64,000 bases of DNA from an uncultured Tenacibaculum sp. (GCF_947502995.1 NZ_CANNBW010000004.1:158740-222739), one strand, 5' to 3'; shown: positions 18,340 through 27,901, counted from the first letter of the stretch. Notes: a model not told the origin generated them from the letters alone. Numbers and translations are program-made.

Positions 18340-18978
18340 TTAATGCTCAATTAAAAGGTCATTTCTTTTTAAGGAATTTAGTAGTTGTTTTTTTAATTTA
18401 TTGATATTCTTTTCCATGTTGTGACTATCTTTTATTTCGAATTGACCTTTCCAAATCAATTCTCTTTCCTTATCTGGACAAATACAATATAAAGACGTTT
18501 CGAATACTAAAATGATATAATCTTCTTTCTTTCCCTTTTTTCTCATGTAATTGTACTGATTTCCATAGTAATATTCTTCAAAGGTTTGATTGCTTTTCAT
18601 GTATTCATAAAGTAAATTTGCTGTATGATATCTTTTCTGTCTTCCTACAATTTTTGTTACTAAAATTGCGTCAAAATCATCTTCCAATAAATCCTTTTCG
18701 ATTTGTTGAAATTCAGTTTTAGATATTTCTCTTTTTATGAAAGGCTCATCAAAAAAATCAATGCTTTTCTCAACAAATACACTTTCTGACTTTAAAGATT
18801 TTTCTATACTGTTTTCAGTAATTTGTCTTGATTCAGTATTGGTATTCAAACTAATTATTAATGTTTTATTAGCATGGAAAAATCCTATATCTGGATTCTT
18901 ATATTGTTGAACTAATTTGCTACTTACACAACTAATATTAAATAATAAGGCTATTCCTAAAACAATGATTTTTTTCAT
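18340..18978 (-). CDS. Hypothetical lipoprotein, paired with TerB-like gene
   Basis: Unrecognised 212-aa lipoprotein: signal MKKIIVLGIALLFNISC with the lipid Cys at residue 17. The mature part has a strand such as NKTLIISLNTNTESRQ and a Tyr-rich patch (FEEYYYGNQYNYMRK), and ends in a basic helix (INKLKKQLLNSLKRN). It lies 9 bp after the TerB-like gene on the same strand, so the two are co-transcribed. It is convergent with pdeM, 8 bp apart, with no terminator visible between them. Confidence 0.6.
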   Translation of the reverse strand: MKKIIVLGIALLFNISCVSSKLVQQYKNPDIGFFHANKTLIISLNTNTESRQITENSIEKSLKSESVFVEKSIDFFDEPFIKREISKTEFQQIEKDLLEDDFDAILVTKIVGRQKRYHTANLLYEYMKSNQTFEEYYYGNQYNYMRKKGKKEDYIILVFETSLYCICPDKERELIWKGQFEIKDSHNMEKNINKLKKQLLNSLKRNDLLIEH

Positions 18979-18987
18979 ATCAATTTG

Positions 18988-19332
18988 TTAATCAATAATT
19001 CTTTTTAATCCTAAAGCTATATTTCTTTCCAATACAGAAAAATCGTCATCAGCATTAAAAATATCTCTCATTTCATTAAAAAGTAATTGAATTTGGTGAG
19101 CAGAATAATTAAGATCGTGTAAAGTGTTTTTTATTTTATGAATAGATTCATAATCATTATCTAAATTAAACACTTGATACATTTTATTGAAAGTTGATTC
19201 AGAAACTTTAGTTTTAATTAAACTCAATTCTTCTTCAGATTCTTTTAAGTCAGCATTCATCACATAAATGTAAAAGTAAGCTTTTAGTTCTTCATTATTC
19301 CAGTCTGTTTTTAATTGTAATTTGATGCTCAT
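18988..19332 (-). CDS. Small all-helical protein, TerB-like
   Basis: A 114-aa cytoplasmic protein without signal peptide or membrane segment. The pattern (AYFYIYVMNADLKESEEELSLI, then helices with acidic residues) resembles the TerB/TerB-like helical fold found in tellurite-resistance and stress proteins; the match is by eye and weak. Probably the first gene of a two-gene unit with the lipoprotein that follows. Confidence 0.5.
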   Translation of the reverse strand: MSIKLQLKTDWNNEELKAYFYIYVMNADLKESEEELSLIKTKVSESTFNKMYQVFNLDNDYESIHKIKNTLHDLNYSAHQIQLLFNEMRDIFNADDDFSVLERNIALGLKRIID

Positions 19333-19432
19333 AATAATCTGTTTTTATAGACCTAAAAGTATTTTACTTTTGATTCATAAAATATGATATTGGTCAGTTA
19401 AGATTTTAAATATCAGTATCACATAATAAAAA

Positions 19433-19455
19433 ACCTAACTCATTATGAGTTAGGT
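19433..19455 (-). terminator. Terminator of the sbtA-like operon
   Basis: An 11-bp perfect inverted repeat (ACCTAACTCAT at 19433-19443, ATGAGTTAGGT at 19445-19455). The adjacent A-run on the plus strand gives a T-run on the minus strand, downstream of the bicarbonate transporter gene. Confidence 0.8.
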
Positions 19456-19513
19456 CATTTATAAAAGAACGGGTAAAAATGAAAAAGAACAGATAACTAT
19501 ATTAAAAGTTATT

Positions 19514-20482
19514 TTATAAAAATGTATGCTGAACGACATACATATAAATTGGCATACCTAAGGTTATATTAAAAGGAAAAGTTATTGCTAAAGCCATTGG
19601 CAAATACAAACTAGGATTTGCTTTAGGAGCTGCAATTCTCATAGCTGCAGGAACAGCTATATAAGAAGCACTTGAGGCTAAAATGGCAATTAAAAATCGA
19701 TTTCCAATTTCATCTAGCCAAATTCCTGAGATGTAAGCAACTAAACAGCCATTAATTAGGGGAATAACAATAGCAAACAATAAAGCGAACCAACCTTTTT
19801 TTATTAATGCGCCTATTTTTTTACCACTTGTTATTCCCATGTCTAGTAAAAATACTGCCAGAAAGCCTTTAAAAATATCTGTTGTAAAAGGTTTAATTCC
19901 TGCTGCTTGAGCATCACTAGCTAAATACCCAATAACTAAACTTCCTATAATTAAAAGAACACTACCATTAGTAACTGAATGTTTAATTAATTCAAATAAT
20001 TCTTTGGTTGATCGTTTGCCATTAGAAAACAATCTCATTAATAAAACCCCAACAATAATAGAAGGAGCTTCCATTAGTGCCATTACAGCCACCATGTGTC
20101 CACCATAATTTATTTTTTCCATATCAAGAAAACTAATTGCAGTAATAAAGGTTACAGCACTTACAGAACCATATGCAGCTGCAATAGCTCCTGAGTTTTC
20201 TACTGAAAATTTTCTTCTTAAAATAAAGAACGTATAAAAAGGAGTAAGAACTGCTAAAAGAAACCCTATAATCAATCCCCCGTAAATTTCTGATGAAAAG
20301 TCGCTATGTGCTAGCTCTTGACCTCCTTTAAATCCTATAGATAAAAGCAAATACAGCGAAATAAATTTTGAAGAATTCTTTGGGATTTCTAAATCACTTT
20401 TTATTTGTGAAGCGAAGATTCCTAAAAAGAAAAAAAGTAAAGCTGGATTTGTTAAATTATCTATTAACAAATGAATGTCCAT
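19514..20482 (-). CDS. SbtA-like sodium-dependent bicarbonate permease
   Basis: A 322-aa integral membrane protein with about ten hydrophobic helices in two inverted halves, like SbtA (DUF897 family), which imports bicarbonate with sodium in cyanobacteria. Recognisable stretches are NPALLFFFLGIFASQIKSDLEIP, LLLSIGFKGG, AAYGSVSAVTFITA and, in the second half, GFLAVFLLDMGITSG and SASYIAVPAAMRIA. In a heterotroph it would supply bicarbonate for anaplerotic carboxylations. Preceded in the same operon by a small protein gene and, divergently, by a LysR regulator. Confidence 0.85.
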   Translation of the reverse strand: MDIHLLIDNLTNPALLFFFLGIFASQIKSDLEIPKNSSKFISLYLLLSIGFKGGQELAHSDFSSEIYGGLIIGFLLAVLTPFYTFFILRRKFSVENSGAIAAAYGSVSAVTFITAISFLDMEKINYGGHMVAVMALMEAPSIIVGVLLMRLFSNGKRSTKELFELIKHSVTNGSVLLIIGSLVIGYLASDAQAAGIKPFTTDIFKGFLAVFLLDMGITSGKKIGALIKKGWFALLFAIVIPLINGCLVAYISGIWLDEIGNRFLIAILASSASYIAVPAAMRIAAPKANPSLYLPMALAITFPFNITLGMPIYMYVVQHTFL

Positions 20483-20489
20483 TTAATAA

Positions 20490-20795
20490 TTATTTTTGTT
20501 CATCAGTAAGTTCAATACTTACCGTACTTTTTAATTTGATTTGTTTTCCATTTGCTTTAGCAAAAGCAATAATTTCAGATAAATTATTCTTGTCTAATTT
20601 TAATTCTTCTATTCTACTACTATCAAAAGTTGTTTTGTGATTATGATCTCCTTCAAGAAGAATTAATCGATGTAGTTTGTGATAATTAATTTTAGTATTA
20701 ATAAAACTCTTTAGTAAATCATGTGCATGAACAGGAGTAAACGTACCATCTATAAGTTTTAAACTATTTACTAATGTTTGTGTTTCGATATTCAT
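20490..20795 (-). CDS. Small conserved-context protein upstream of sbtA-like gene
   Basis: Unrecognised cytoplasmic protein of 101 aa, counted from the ATG at 20795 (MNIETQTLVN); an in-frame TTG at 20819 is less likely. It contains FTPVHAHDLLKSFINTKINYHK and a His-rich patch (LEGDHNHKTTF). It does not look like SbtB, the PII-like partner of SbtA, since it lacks the T-loop and ferredoxin-like pattern. Being 7 bp upstream of the transporter gene, it may nevertheless modulate it. Confidence 0.55.
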   Translation of the reverse strand: MNIETQTLVNSLKLIDGTFTPVHAHDLLKSFINTKINYHKLHRLILLEGDHNHKTTFDSSRIEELKLDKNNLSEIIAFAKANGKQIKLKSTVSIELTDEQK

Positions 20796-20955
20796 TTTTT
20801 TGTTTTTTTGATACCACAAATTTTATATTAATTTTTGATATATTATTATTTATTTTTTTTTACAAAAACATTAATTATTTTTATTTATAAGTTTTAAAGT
20901 ATTGAAATAATTGACTTTATTGAGTATTGATTTGTCGTATTAAATCAAAATATTA

Positions 20956-21004
20956 ACTTATATTTAAGTATATTTACATAAGCTTTAAGTTATATATAAC
21001 TTAA
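20956..21004. promoter_or_regulatory. Palindromic operator candidates for the LysR regulator
   Basis: The divergent intergenic region has a perfect 20-bp palindrome, TTAAGTTATATATAACTTAA (20985-21004), and an imperfect related site, ACTTATATTTAAGT (20956-20969), 29 bp away. LysR-type regulators bind such T-N11-A dyads in shared divergent promoters. Confidence 0.5.
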
Positions 21005-21035
21005 TTTTGCTTTATAAATTAGATTATTAGACTGT

Positions 21036-21959
21036 ATGAATTATACACTTCACCAATTAAAAGTTTTTTTAGAAATTGTAGATAAAAAAAGTATAACTAA
21101 AGCTGCAGAATCTTTATTTCTAACTCAGCCTGCTGTTTCAATTCAACTTAAAAACTTTCAAGAACAATTTCCTATACCATTAACAGAAGTAGTAGGGAAG
21201 AAGCTATACATTACTGATTTCGGACAAGAAATTGCAGATACAGCTAAGCAAATTCTTATTGAAGTTGAAACGATAAATCATAAAACTTATGCTTATCAAG
21301 GAAAACTTGCCGGACAATTAAAGTTAGCTGTAGTTTCAACTGGTAAATATGTAATGCCATATTATGTGACAGACTTTTTACAACAACATCCTTCAATAGA
21401 TTTTTCTATGGATGTAACGAATAAACAACGTGTTGTTATGAACCTTGAAAATAATGATGTAGATTTTGCTCTAGTTTCAGTATTACCATCACATTTGAAC
21501 TTAGAAAAGGTGTCATTACTTCGAAATAGTTTGTATCTCGTTGGAAGTTCATCTAGAGTTGATAAAAAAATAAAGAAAAATAAAATTTTCACTGAAGGTC
21601 CGTTGATATATCGTGAAAAGGGATCGGCAACTAGAAATGCTATGGAGAATTTTATGGAAGCGAAGAAGCTGCAATCAGCAAAAAAGATAGAATTAACTTC
21701 TAATGAAGCTCTAAAACAGGCAGTTATAGCTGGAATGGGATATTCTATAATGCCGTTAATAGGAATTAAAAATGCATTAATAAACAAGGAAATTTCTATT
21801 ATTCCTTACAAAGGTTTACCAATAGAAACAGAGTGGAACCTTGTGTGGAGAAAAGAAAAAAAGCTAACTCCAATTGCCAAAGCTTTCGTAGACTATATAA
21901 CGCTGAATAAGAATTCAATTAAATCAAAATACTTTTCATGGATTGATGAAGCCATATAA
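21036..21959 (+). CDS. LysR-type transcriptional regulator (CbbR-like)
   Basis: A 307-aa regulator with an N-terminal winged HTH (YTLHQLKVFLEIVDKKSITKAAESLFLTQPAVSIQLKNFQ) and a C-terminal periplasmic-binding-protein-like effector domain (LKLAVVSTGKYVMPYYV, GSATRNAMENF, IAGMGYSIMPLIG). The HTH resembles the CbbR/RbcR branch, fitting control of inorganic-carbon uptake genes. It is divergent from the SbtA-like operon, with palindromes between them. Assignment to LysR is certain; the target is inferred. Confidence 0.88.
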   Translation: MNYTLHQLKVFLEIVDKKSITKAAESLFLTQPAVSIQLKNFQEQFPIPLTEVVGKKLYITDFGQEIADTAKQILIEVETINHKTYAYQGKLAGQLKLAVVSTGKYVMPYYVTDFLQQHPSIDFSMDVTNKQRVVMNLENNDVDFALVSVLPSHLNLEKVSLLRNSLYLVGSSSRVDKKIKKNKIFTEGPLIYREKGSATRNAMENFMEAKKLQSAKKIELTSNEALKQAVIAGMGYSIMPLIGIKNALINKEISIIPYKGLPIETEWNLVWRKEKKLTPIAKAFVDYITLNKNSIKSKYFSWIDEAI

Positions 21960-21982
21960 TTTGGCTTTATAATTTGTTTGAC

Positions 21983-22007
21983 ATGATAATTATCATAGAT
22001 AATCATT
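21983..22007. promoter_or_regulatory. AT-rich palindrome upstream of universal stress protein
   Basis: The 14-bp perfect palindrome ATGATAATTATCAT (21983-21996) is followed at once by another GATAATCATT. The composition resembles a Fur-type box, but no other iron-related gene is nearby. Confidence 0.35.
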
Positions 22008-22045
22008 TACATTACAAGTAATTTTACTTGAAAATAAAATGTAAA

Positions 22046-22888
22046 ATGATGAATATTTTAATACCTACAGACTTTTCTAAAAACGCGAATGAAGCATTAT
22101 TTTATGCGTTGAAAGTATTTAAAAATGAACCTTGTAAGTTTTATCTTTTACATACTTTTGAAGTAGAAATTCCTATTTTTCTTGGTAAAAATCATAAAGA
22201 AGAAGGTAAATTAAGATATAAAACCAAGCTTGCTGATGTAAACAAACAACTTAACGAAACATTATTAAGTGTTTCTGTAATTTCTGATCAATCTGATCAT
22301 TCTTTTGAAACATTAATATCAACTAACTCTTTAGTTGAATCGATACAAAAATCTATCAAAAAGTTTAAAATAGATTTAGTAGTTATGGGTACAAAAGGTG
22401 CTAGTGGATTGAAAGAAATTTTTATAGGAAGTAATACTGTAAAAGTTATAAAATCGATTCATGAAATTCCGTTATTAATTGTTCCTACCGAGGTTAATGA
22501 TTTTAATTTAAGTAAAATAGCCTTTGCAACAGCTTTTGACAAGAAGTATTCTATAAGATCAATAAACTATTTAATAACTTACTGTGAATTACATAAAAGT
22601 AATTTAGAAATTATTCATGTAGATAATTTAAAAGAATTCACTTATGATGAAAATGAACATCGTAAAATGCTTGAAGAAAATTTAAACGGTATTAATTATT
22701 CAATCAATTTAATAACTAAGAATACATCTACAGAAAAAGATATCAGAGATTATTTAAACACAATAAATTACGATTTATTAATTATGATAAATTACAAACA
22801 TGACGATTTTTACAATTGGATGAATGAATCGGTTGTAAACAAAATGGGATATCACACAAAAATTCCTTTTTTGATATTGCCAGAATGA
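22046..22888 (+). CDS. Universal stress protein, tandem UspA domains
   Basis: A cytoplasmic stress protein of about 280 aa with two UspA folds. The first begins NILIPTDFSKNANEALFYALKVF and contains the nucleotide-binding signature VVMGTKGASGLKEIFIGSNTVKVI; the second (from about residue 150) is degenerate and lacks the G-x2-G-x9-G loop. Starts at ATG 22046 or 22049, not at the upstream in-frame TTG. It has a palindromic site upstream and is monocistronic. Confidence 0.85.
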   Translation: MMNILIPTDFSKNANEALFYALKVFKNEPCKFYLLHTFEVEIPIFLGKNHKEEGKLRYKTKLADVNKQLNETLLSVSVISDQSDHSFETLISTNSLVESIQKSIKKFKIDLVVMGTKGASGLKEIFIGSNTVKVIKSIHEIPLLIVPTEVNDFNLSKIAFATAFDKKYSIRSINYLITYCELHKSNLEIIHVDNLKEFTYDENEHRKMLEENLNGINYSINLITKNTSTEKDIRDYLNTINYDLLIMINYKHDDFYNWMNESVVNKMGYHTKIPFLILPE

Positions 22889-22995
22889 TAGGAGATATCA
22901 TTCAATATTTTCTATTTAACATAATATAAATTATAGAACATTATTATCAGATAAGAATAAAACAGCGAATAATGTATATTTAAAATATATGTTAA

Positions 22996-25900
22996 TTATT
23001 TCTTTTTCGTTTTTTTCTTCATAGAAACTTTAAAATCATCTGTAGTACCATGTAATTTTAAGTTTAAGTATTTTACTTTTTTATTAGGATCAACTTCTAT
23101 AATTTGATCTTCTTCTGTTTTATTTCCACTATTTTTTTTATTCTTAAACAGTTTATACCAAACAGCTTTTTTAACGGTTTTCCAGGGAATTCTAATATAA
23201 TATTCAATATTATTATTCAAATCTTGTGTTCCAGATAATTCCATATGTCCTAATGTGGATTCAATCGTCATATTAGGGATAGTTATGCGACCGTTTTTTA
23301 TATCAATATGATTTTGAATCGTATCAAATTTGATCTTATTCAAGTTTTTATCTCCCATATAATTAGACAATAATTTCATAGGTTCATAATTCAGTAATTT
23401 CCCGTTAAGAACTTTTACATCCATATGAACTTCAGATTGATCTAAATCTGGTACTAAATCAGGATATACTCTAATTTTTCCATCTATAGTAGTAGAAACA
23501 TGTCCTTTTAAATTGTCTGAAACCAAATGATCTTGTCCGAAATTTTCAAACTTAAATAAGAACTTATCCAAATCAATATTAGTAGCTTCTATATTAGGTT
23601 TCATATAAATTTTCTTCGGATTGCTACCGTTAAAGTAACCAGACATTTTTAAATTTCCACCAGCCGCATTCATATGTAAAGTATCTACATAAATGTAATG
23701 ATTTTGGGTTGTACGTAAACTTGCTTTTATATCTTCTAAATGAATGCGTTGATACATAAAATAATCTACATCAACATCAAATTTCATATCTGTAAATGGT
23801 AGTTCATACAAATTAAAAGCATCTGCATGTGCAGCAACATCTGCTGTTTTTGACTTTATAGTTATGGTCGCTTTTTCTGATGTTTCATCAGGAGGAAAGA
23901 GTTGATCGTAATCAACATAATTTGCCTTGAAACTAAGGTAATTGTCTCTTTTTCTAACTTCCTCATTATCTCCTAAATAATAGTTCAAGCCAATATTAAA
24001 AGAAGTTCTCCCAATTTTACCTATAAAATCTTTCACTACAAGATGATCATCTTCATAATGGAAATCACCTGTAAAACGTTCAAATCGTAAAGGATGTACA
24101 TGCATTTTAGTATTTAGCTTATCCAATTCTAAATCTATAGAATGTAATTTAGATGCTTTATAATGCATACAAGAATTTATATGTAAAGCTAACTTTTCAA
24201 ATTCTTCATGCCTATATTCTTCAGGAACATAATTTTCACCTTGATAAGAGAAAATGTCTTCCAAACGCAACAAATCAGAAGTTAAAGTAATATCTAAATC
24301 CACATCCCCATTCAATTCTTTTTGCAACCAAAAACCATAGTTGTGTGCAAGTCCGTTAAAATGGAAATCAGAATCATCAATAAAACCTGTAAAATCTTTG
24401 ATTTTAAGATCTTCATCATCAATTAGTACATCTACATGAAAATCGTGTAATTTATGTGGATAATGCTTTAATTGTGCATTTAAACTATCTACAAAAAACT
24501 CTCCTTTAGGTAAATATTTACTTTCAGTAAAAGCCTTTGCTGAGGTTTTAAATGAAAATCCAGCAGTTAAGTCTTTAATTTGTTCATCGATACCTTTTTT
24601 TATACTATCAGTAGCAGAAAACTGTGTCAATTCAGCAATATCTAACAGCTTCGATTGAATATCTAAATGAGTAACAACTAGTGTATCTGTATGATGAATA
24701 ATAGCAGGTAGGTCTGATACATAACCAGTTATAGAAATATCTGATTTTCCTAAAAACATATCAAATTGATTGATTGTTGCTTTTTTTCCATTCATGACTA
24801 CGTGTGCGTTCAACTTTTTTAAAGGTGCAGGAAAATCTTTGGAAGATAAACTTAGGCTATCAATTTTTAGCTCAGTATAATACGCCTGATTCAATTTACT
24901 GAGTGCTTGTTCAGGGTTATTAAGATCTACAATATCATGAAAATTCATTTTTAATGAAACCTTTCCTGACGTAATATCTGCTTGATTTAAATTCAAGAAA
25001 TCCGTTACAAATTCAAGATTAAAGTCTGCATTTAATTGCATATCTATTTCTGGTTCATCAAAATTATTGATCACAACATTTCCTAAAAATTTTCCTTTCC
25101 CTAGTTTGGCCGTCATATCTTCTAACGAAAATGTTGTTGTGCGAGAACTTCGTTCCTTACCATTCGTAAAATGTCCTTTAAAACCAATGTTTTTGACTCG
25201 CTTACCTTTGTTAGGATTTTCTAAAAAAGCTTCACTTACACCAAAATTCACATCAAAAAAAGGTACTTGCTGATTCAGTGTAGGTCCTTTAACTATTGCA
25301 TTAAAATAGATTTTTCCTGCATTTTTATATCGTTCTAAAACTGGGATAAGATCCTCTGGAGCAAAAGCAATAAGCATATCAAAATTTGGCTTAGCTCCTT
25401 TTATTTTAAGATCAAGATCAAAATCGTTTTTGGTATCTATTTTTCCTTCTAACTCAAAATCACCATGTTCCATAGTAACTCCCGAAGGTTCAATGGTAAG
25501 CAATCCTGAATCTTTATCAAGACTAATATCTGTATGAAGATCAAAGTGTTTGTGTTTTACATACGTAGTATCTCCATTACTAATTAAATTCATTTCAAAT
25601 TTCGTATCAATATGTCCTGAAATAACTTCATTATCAATATTGAAACCACCATCAGCATCGTAAATAAATGTTTCTAAGTCGGTATTTTGACCTTCGTCTT
25701 TTTTGTGGATATCTAAATTGTGTAATTTAACTTTTTGAAGTTTAAAATCAATTGGCTCTTCGCTTTCTGTTTCATCAAAAGATTTTAATGCGTTTAAAAG
25801 GTTTAAACTTTTATCTTCATGAATTACAATATCAAAAAAACCATCTTCTACAACTAATGATTTAATGGTATAATCTCCTTCTAAAATATCCCACAAATTA

Positions 25901-26208
25901 AATCCAACGTAGATATCTTTAACATCCAGAATAACAGGTGAATTTTCTTTTTTTGTTTCATTTATTTTTAGATCGTCTACTTTAAAAGAAATATTTGGAA
26001 AATTACTAAACAGTGATAAATGAGTTTTTCCTATATCAATGGAACCTTTATGCTTTTTATTAAGCTCAGCGATATGATCTTTAATAATACTGTTATGTTT
26101 TGTATTGATATATAATACTGTAGCACTCAGTAATAATACAGGTAAAAGTATTACACAAGCAATAAATCGTAACCAAAATTTTCTTTTTTTAAAGACTTCG
26201 AATTTCAT
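22996..26208 (-). CDS. AsmA-like family envelope protein
   Basis: A 1070-aa protein with one N-terminal transmembrane anchor (residues 11-31) and a very long periplasmic part rich in beta strands, ending with the AsmA C-terminal region (LKLHGTTDDFKVSMKKKTKKK). Proteins of the AsmA/TamB/YhdP type form long beta-groove bridges across the periplasm and are linked to lipid transport and outer-membrane homeostasis. Unusually rich in His and Asp (for example HHTDTLVVTHLD, YPHKLHDFHVD). Monocistronic. Confidence 0.82.
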   Translation of the reverse strand: MKFEVFKKRKFWLRFIACVILLPVLLLSATVLYINTKHNSIIKDHIAELNKKHKGSIDIGKTHLSLFSNFPNISFKVDDLKINETKKENSPVILDVKDIYVGFNLWDILEGDYTIKSLVVEDGFFDIVIHEDKSLNLLNALKSFDETESEEPIDFKLQKVKLHNLDIHKKDEGQNTDLETFIYDADGGFNIDNEVISGHIDTKFEMNLISNGDTTYVKHKHFDLHTDISLDKDSGLLTIEPSGVTMEHGDFELEGKIDTKNDFDLDLKIKGAKPNFDMLIAFAPEDLIPVLERYKNAGKIYFNAIVKGPTLNQQVPFFDVNFGVSEAFLENPNKGKRVKNIGFKGHFTNGKERSSRTTTFSLEDMTAKLGKGKFLGNVVINNFDEPEIDMQLNADFNLEFVTDFLNLNQADITSGKVSLKMNFHDIVDLNNPEQALSKLNQAYYTELKIDSLSLSSKDFPAPLKKLNAHVVMNGKKATINQFDMFLGKSDISITGYVSDLPAIIHHTDTLVVTHLDIQSKLLDIAELTQFSATDSIKKGIDEQIKDLTAGFSFKTSAKAFTESKYLPKGEFFVDSLNAQLKHYPHKLHDFHVDVLIDDEDLKIKDFTGFIDDSDFHFNGLAHNYGFWLQKELNGDVDLDITLTSDLLRLEDIFSYQGENYVPEEYRHEEFEKLALHINSCMHYKASKLHSIDLELDKLNTKMHVHPLRFERFTGDFHYEDDHLVVKDFIGKIGRTSFNIGLNYYLGDNEEVRKRDNYLSFKANYVDYDQLFPPDETSEKATITIKSKTADVAAHADAFNLYELPFTDMKFDVDVDYFMYQRIHLEDIKASLRTTQNHYIYVDTLHMNAAGGNLKMSGYFNGSNPKKIYMKPNIEATNIDLDKFLFKFENFGQDHLVSDNLKGHVSTTIDGKIRVYPDLVPDLDQSEVHMDVKVLNGKLLNYEPMKLLSNYMGDKNLNKIKFDTIQNHIDIKNGRITIPNMTIESTLGHMELSGTQDLNNNIEYYIRIPWKTVKKAVWYKLFKNKKNSGNKTEEDQIIEVDPNKKVKYLNLKLHGTTDDFKVSMKKKTKKK

Positions 26209-26353
26209 AATACTTGTGATTATTACAGCAGTACAAGCTTTTTGTTAAATGTTAAAACTAAAAATAATAACTAAAATTTTATTTAGCTATTTTTTTAACT
26301 TTTTCTAAATAATCTTTTTGAATATCTGTTGTAAATCGTATTTAATATTTTAG

Positions 26354-26440
26354 TGTCATTCCGAATTTATTTCGGAATCTCATAATGTTGATAAATAAGG
26401 ATTTATGATGAGAACCTGGAACAAGTTCAGGTTGATGTTT
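26354..26440. repeat. REP-like imperfect palindromic element
   Basis: Two hairpins lie 34 bp apart in the 377-bp gap: ATTCCGAA/TTCGGAAT (26358-26378) and AACCTGgAAC/GTTCAGGTT (26413-26433). They are flanked by TCTCAT and ATGATGAGA, which are themselves complementary. The layout is that of dispersed intergenic REP/BIME-type elements. The remainder of the gap shows nothing I can assign. Confidence 0.6.
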
Positions 26441-26585
26441 GTTTATTATTATATATTATGAATAAGCATTATAATCTTCAAGATATTGAAAATATTAATA
26501 GAAAAATTCTTTAAAAAGTTAAAGCTATAAAGTATAATAATTATAAAATATGCATTGTCCTTCCCTCCTACGTTGATCTGGATTA

Positions 26586-27899
26586 TTAAACAACATATAT
26601 TCTCACTCTCTTCTTTTTTAAACGAGAGTTATTCAATTTTTCAGCTAAATCATTGGCAATAGTTAAAGGAACAGAAATAAATGCACAATCTTGTTTTAAT
26701 TCTATAACACCTAATTGATCTTTATTTAAATTTCCTTGTTTAAAGAAAAGTCCAGCAATATCACCTTTTGATATTTTATCTTTTCGTCCACCTGAAATAA
26801 ATAAAGTTGTCCAAAATTGAGGTTTCCAAACAGCTTTTTTAGAAATATCTATACCTTCTGTTTTCTTTATAAATTCTGGTAAAAACTCCTTTTTCGATTG
26901 TAAAACATACGCTACGCCTTCAGCATTTACTCTAGCTGTTCTACCATTTCTATGGGTAAATTCTTCGATTGCTCTTGGAAGTTCGTAATGAATAATAAAT
27001 TTCAGCTCAGGAATATCAATGCCTCTGGCTGCCAAATCAGTAGCAACTAATAATTGAGAAGTTCCGTTTCTGAACTTAATTAAAGAACGTTCACGATCTC
27101 TTTGTTCCATTCCTCCAGAAAAGCAAGTATGACTAATCTTATTTTTCTTTAAAATGTCACTAACCTTTGCAATACTATCTTTGAAATTGCAGAAAATAAT
27201 TCCTGGTTTATTTCCTATATGTAACACCAAATCAACCAAGGTTTGTGTTTTGTCTTCTTTAGGAGAAATAACTGTTTTTATTTCTAATTTTGAAGCTTTC
27301 TTATGTTGCAAGTAATTAATGATCTCAGGCTTATTTAAACCTACAAAATCAGGAATTTCAACACCTTGAGTAGCAGAAGTTAGTATTCGTTTATTGAGAT
27401 TAGGAATTTGATTTATAATTCCTCTCATTTCATACTCAAACCCAACCTCTAAAGATTTATCAAATTCATCTAAAACAATGGTTTTTATACTATCCTTAGG
27501 AAAACGATCACTACTAAAATGATCTGCAATTCTTCCTGGTGTTCCTATTAAAATAGCGGGTAAATGTTTTAATTCAGCTTTATCTTTAGCCATTGGTCTT
27601 CCTCCATAAACAGCATTTATTTTAAATCCAGATCCCATATTTCTCGCAACTTGCTCGATTTGTATCGCTAATTCTCGAGAAGGAACTAAAACTAAAGCTT
27701 GAATCTCAGAATTATTCGGATCTAACGTTTTTAGTAATGGTAATAAAAAAGCTAATGTTTTCCCTGTTCCTGTTGGAGAAAGTAGCATCGTATTTGTTGA
27801 TTTTTCAATAACAGTTACAGCTTCTTTTTGCATCGGGTTTAACTCATTGATATTCAATTTAGCTAAAATATCCTGCTGATTTTTAATGCTACTAGCCAT
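26586..27899 (-). CDS. DbpA-like DEAD-box RNA helicase with DEFD motif II
   Basis: An ATP-dependent RNA helicase of 437 aa. Motif I is SPTGTGKT, Ia PSRELAIQ, Ib TPGR, and RecA domain 2 holds ATDLAARGID and HRNGRTAR. Motif II is DEFD, not DEAD, and motif III is SATQ. The C-terminal ~75 residues (WTTLFISGGRKDKISKGDIAGLF to VRIYVV) fit the DbpA RNA-binding domain, which targets 23S rRNA hairpin 92 in ribosome assembly. It is second in an operon, 2 bp after the other helicase gene. Confidence 0.85.
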   Translation of the reverse strand: MASSIKNQQDILAKLNINELNPMQKEAVTVIEKSTNTMLLSPTGTGKTLAFLLPLLKTLDPNNSEIQALVLVPSRELAIQIEQVARNMGSGFKINAVYGGRPMAKDKAELKHLPAILIGTPGRIADHFSSDRFPKDSIKTIVLDEFDKSLEVGFEYEMRGIINQIPNLNKRILTSATQGVEIPDFVGLNKPEIINYLQHKKASKLEIKTVISPKEDKTQTLVDLVLHIGNKPGIIFCNFKDSIAKVSDILKKNKISHTCFSGGMEQRDRERSLIKFRNGTSQLLVATDLAARGIDIPELKFIIHYELPRAIEEFTHRNGRTARVNAEGVAYVLQSKKEFLPEFIKKTEGIDISKKAVWKPQFWTTLFISGGRKDKISKGDIAGLFFKQGNLNKDQLGVIELKQDCAFISVPLTIANDLAEKLNNSRLKKKRVRIYVV

Positions 27900-27901
27900 A
27901 A

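Noticed and set aside
20490..20819. SbtB, the PII-like regulator of SbtA.
   Set aside because: Length is close, but the sequence lacks PII-like strands and T-loop pattern.
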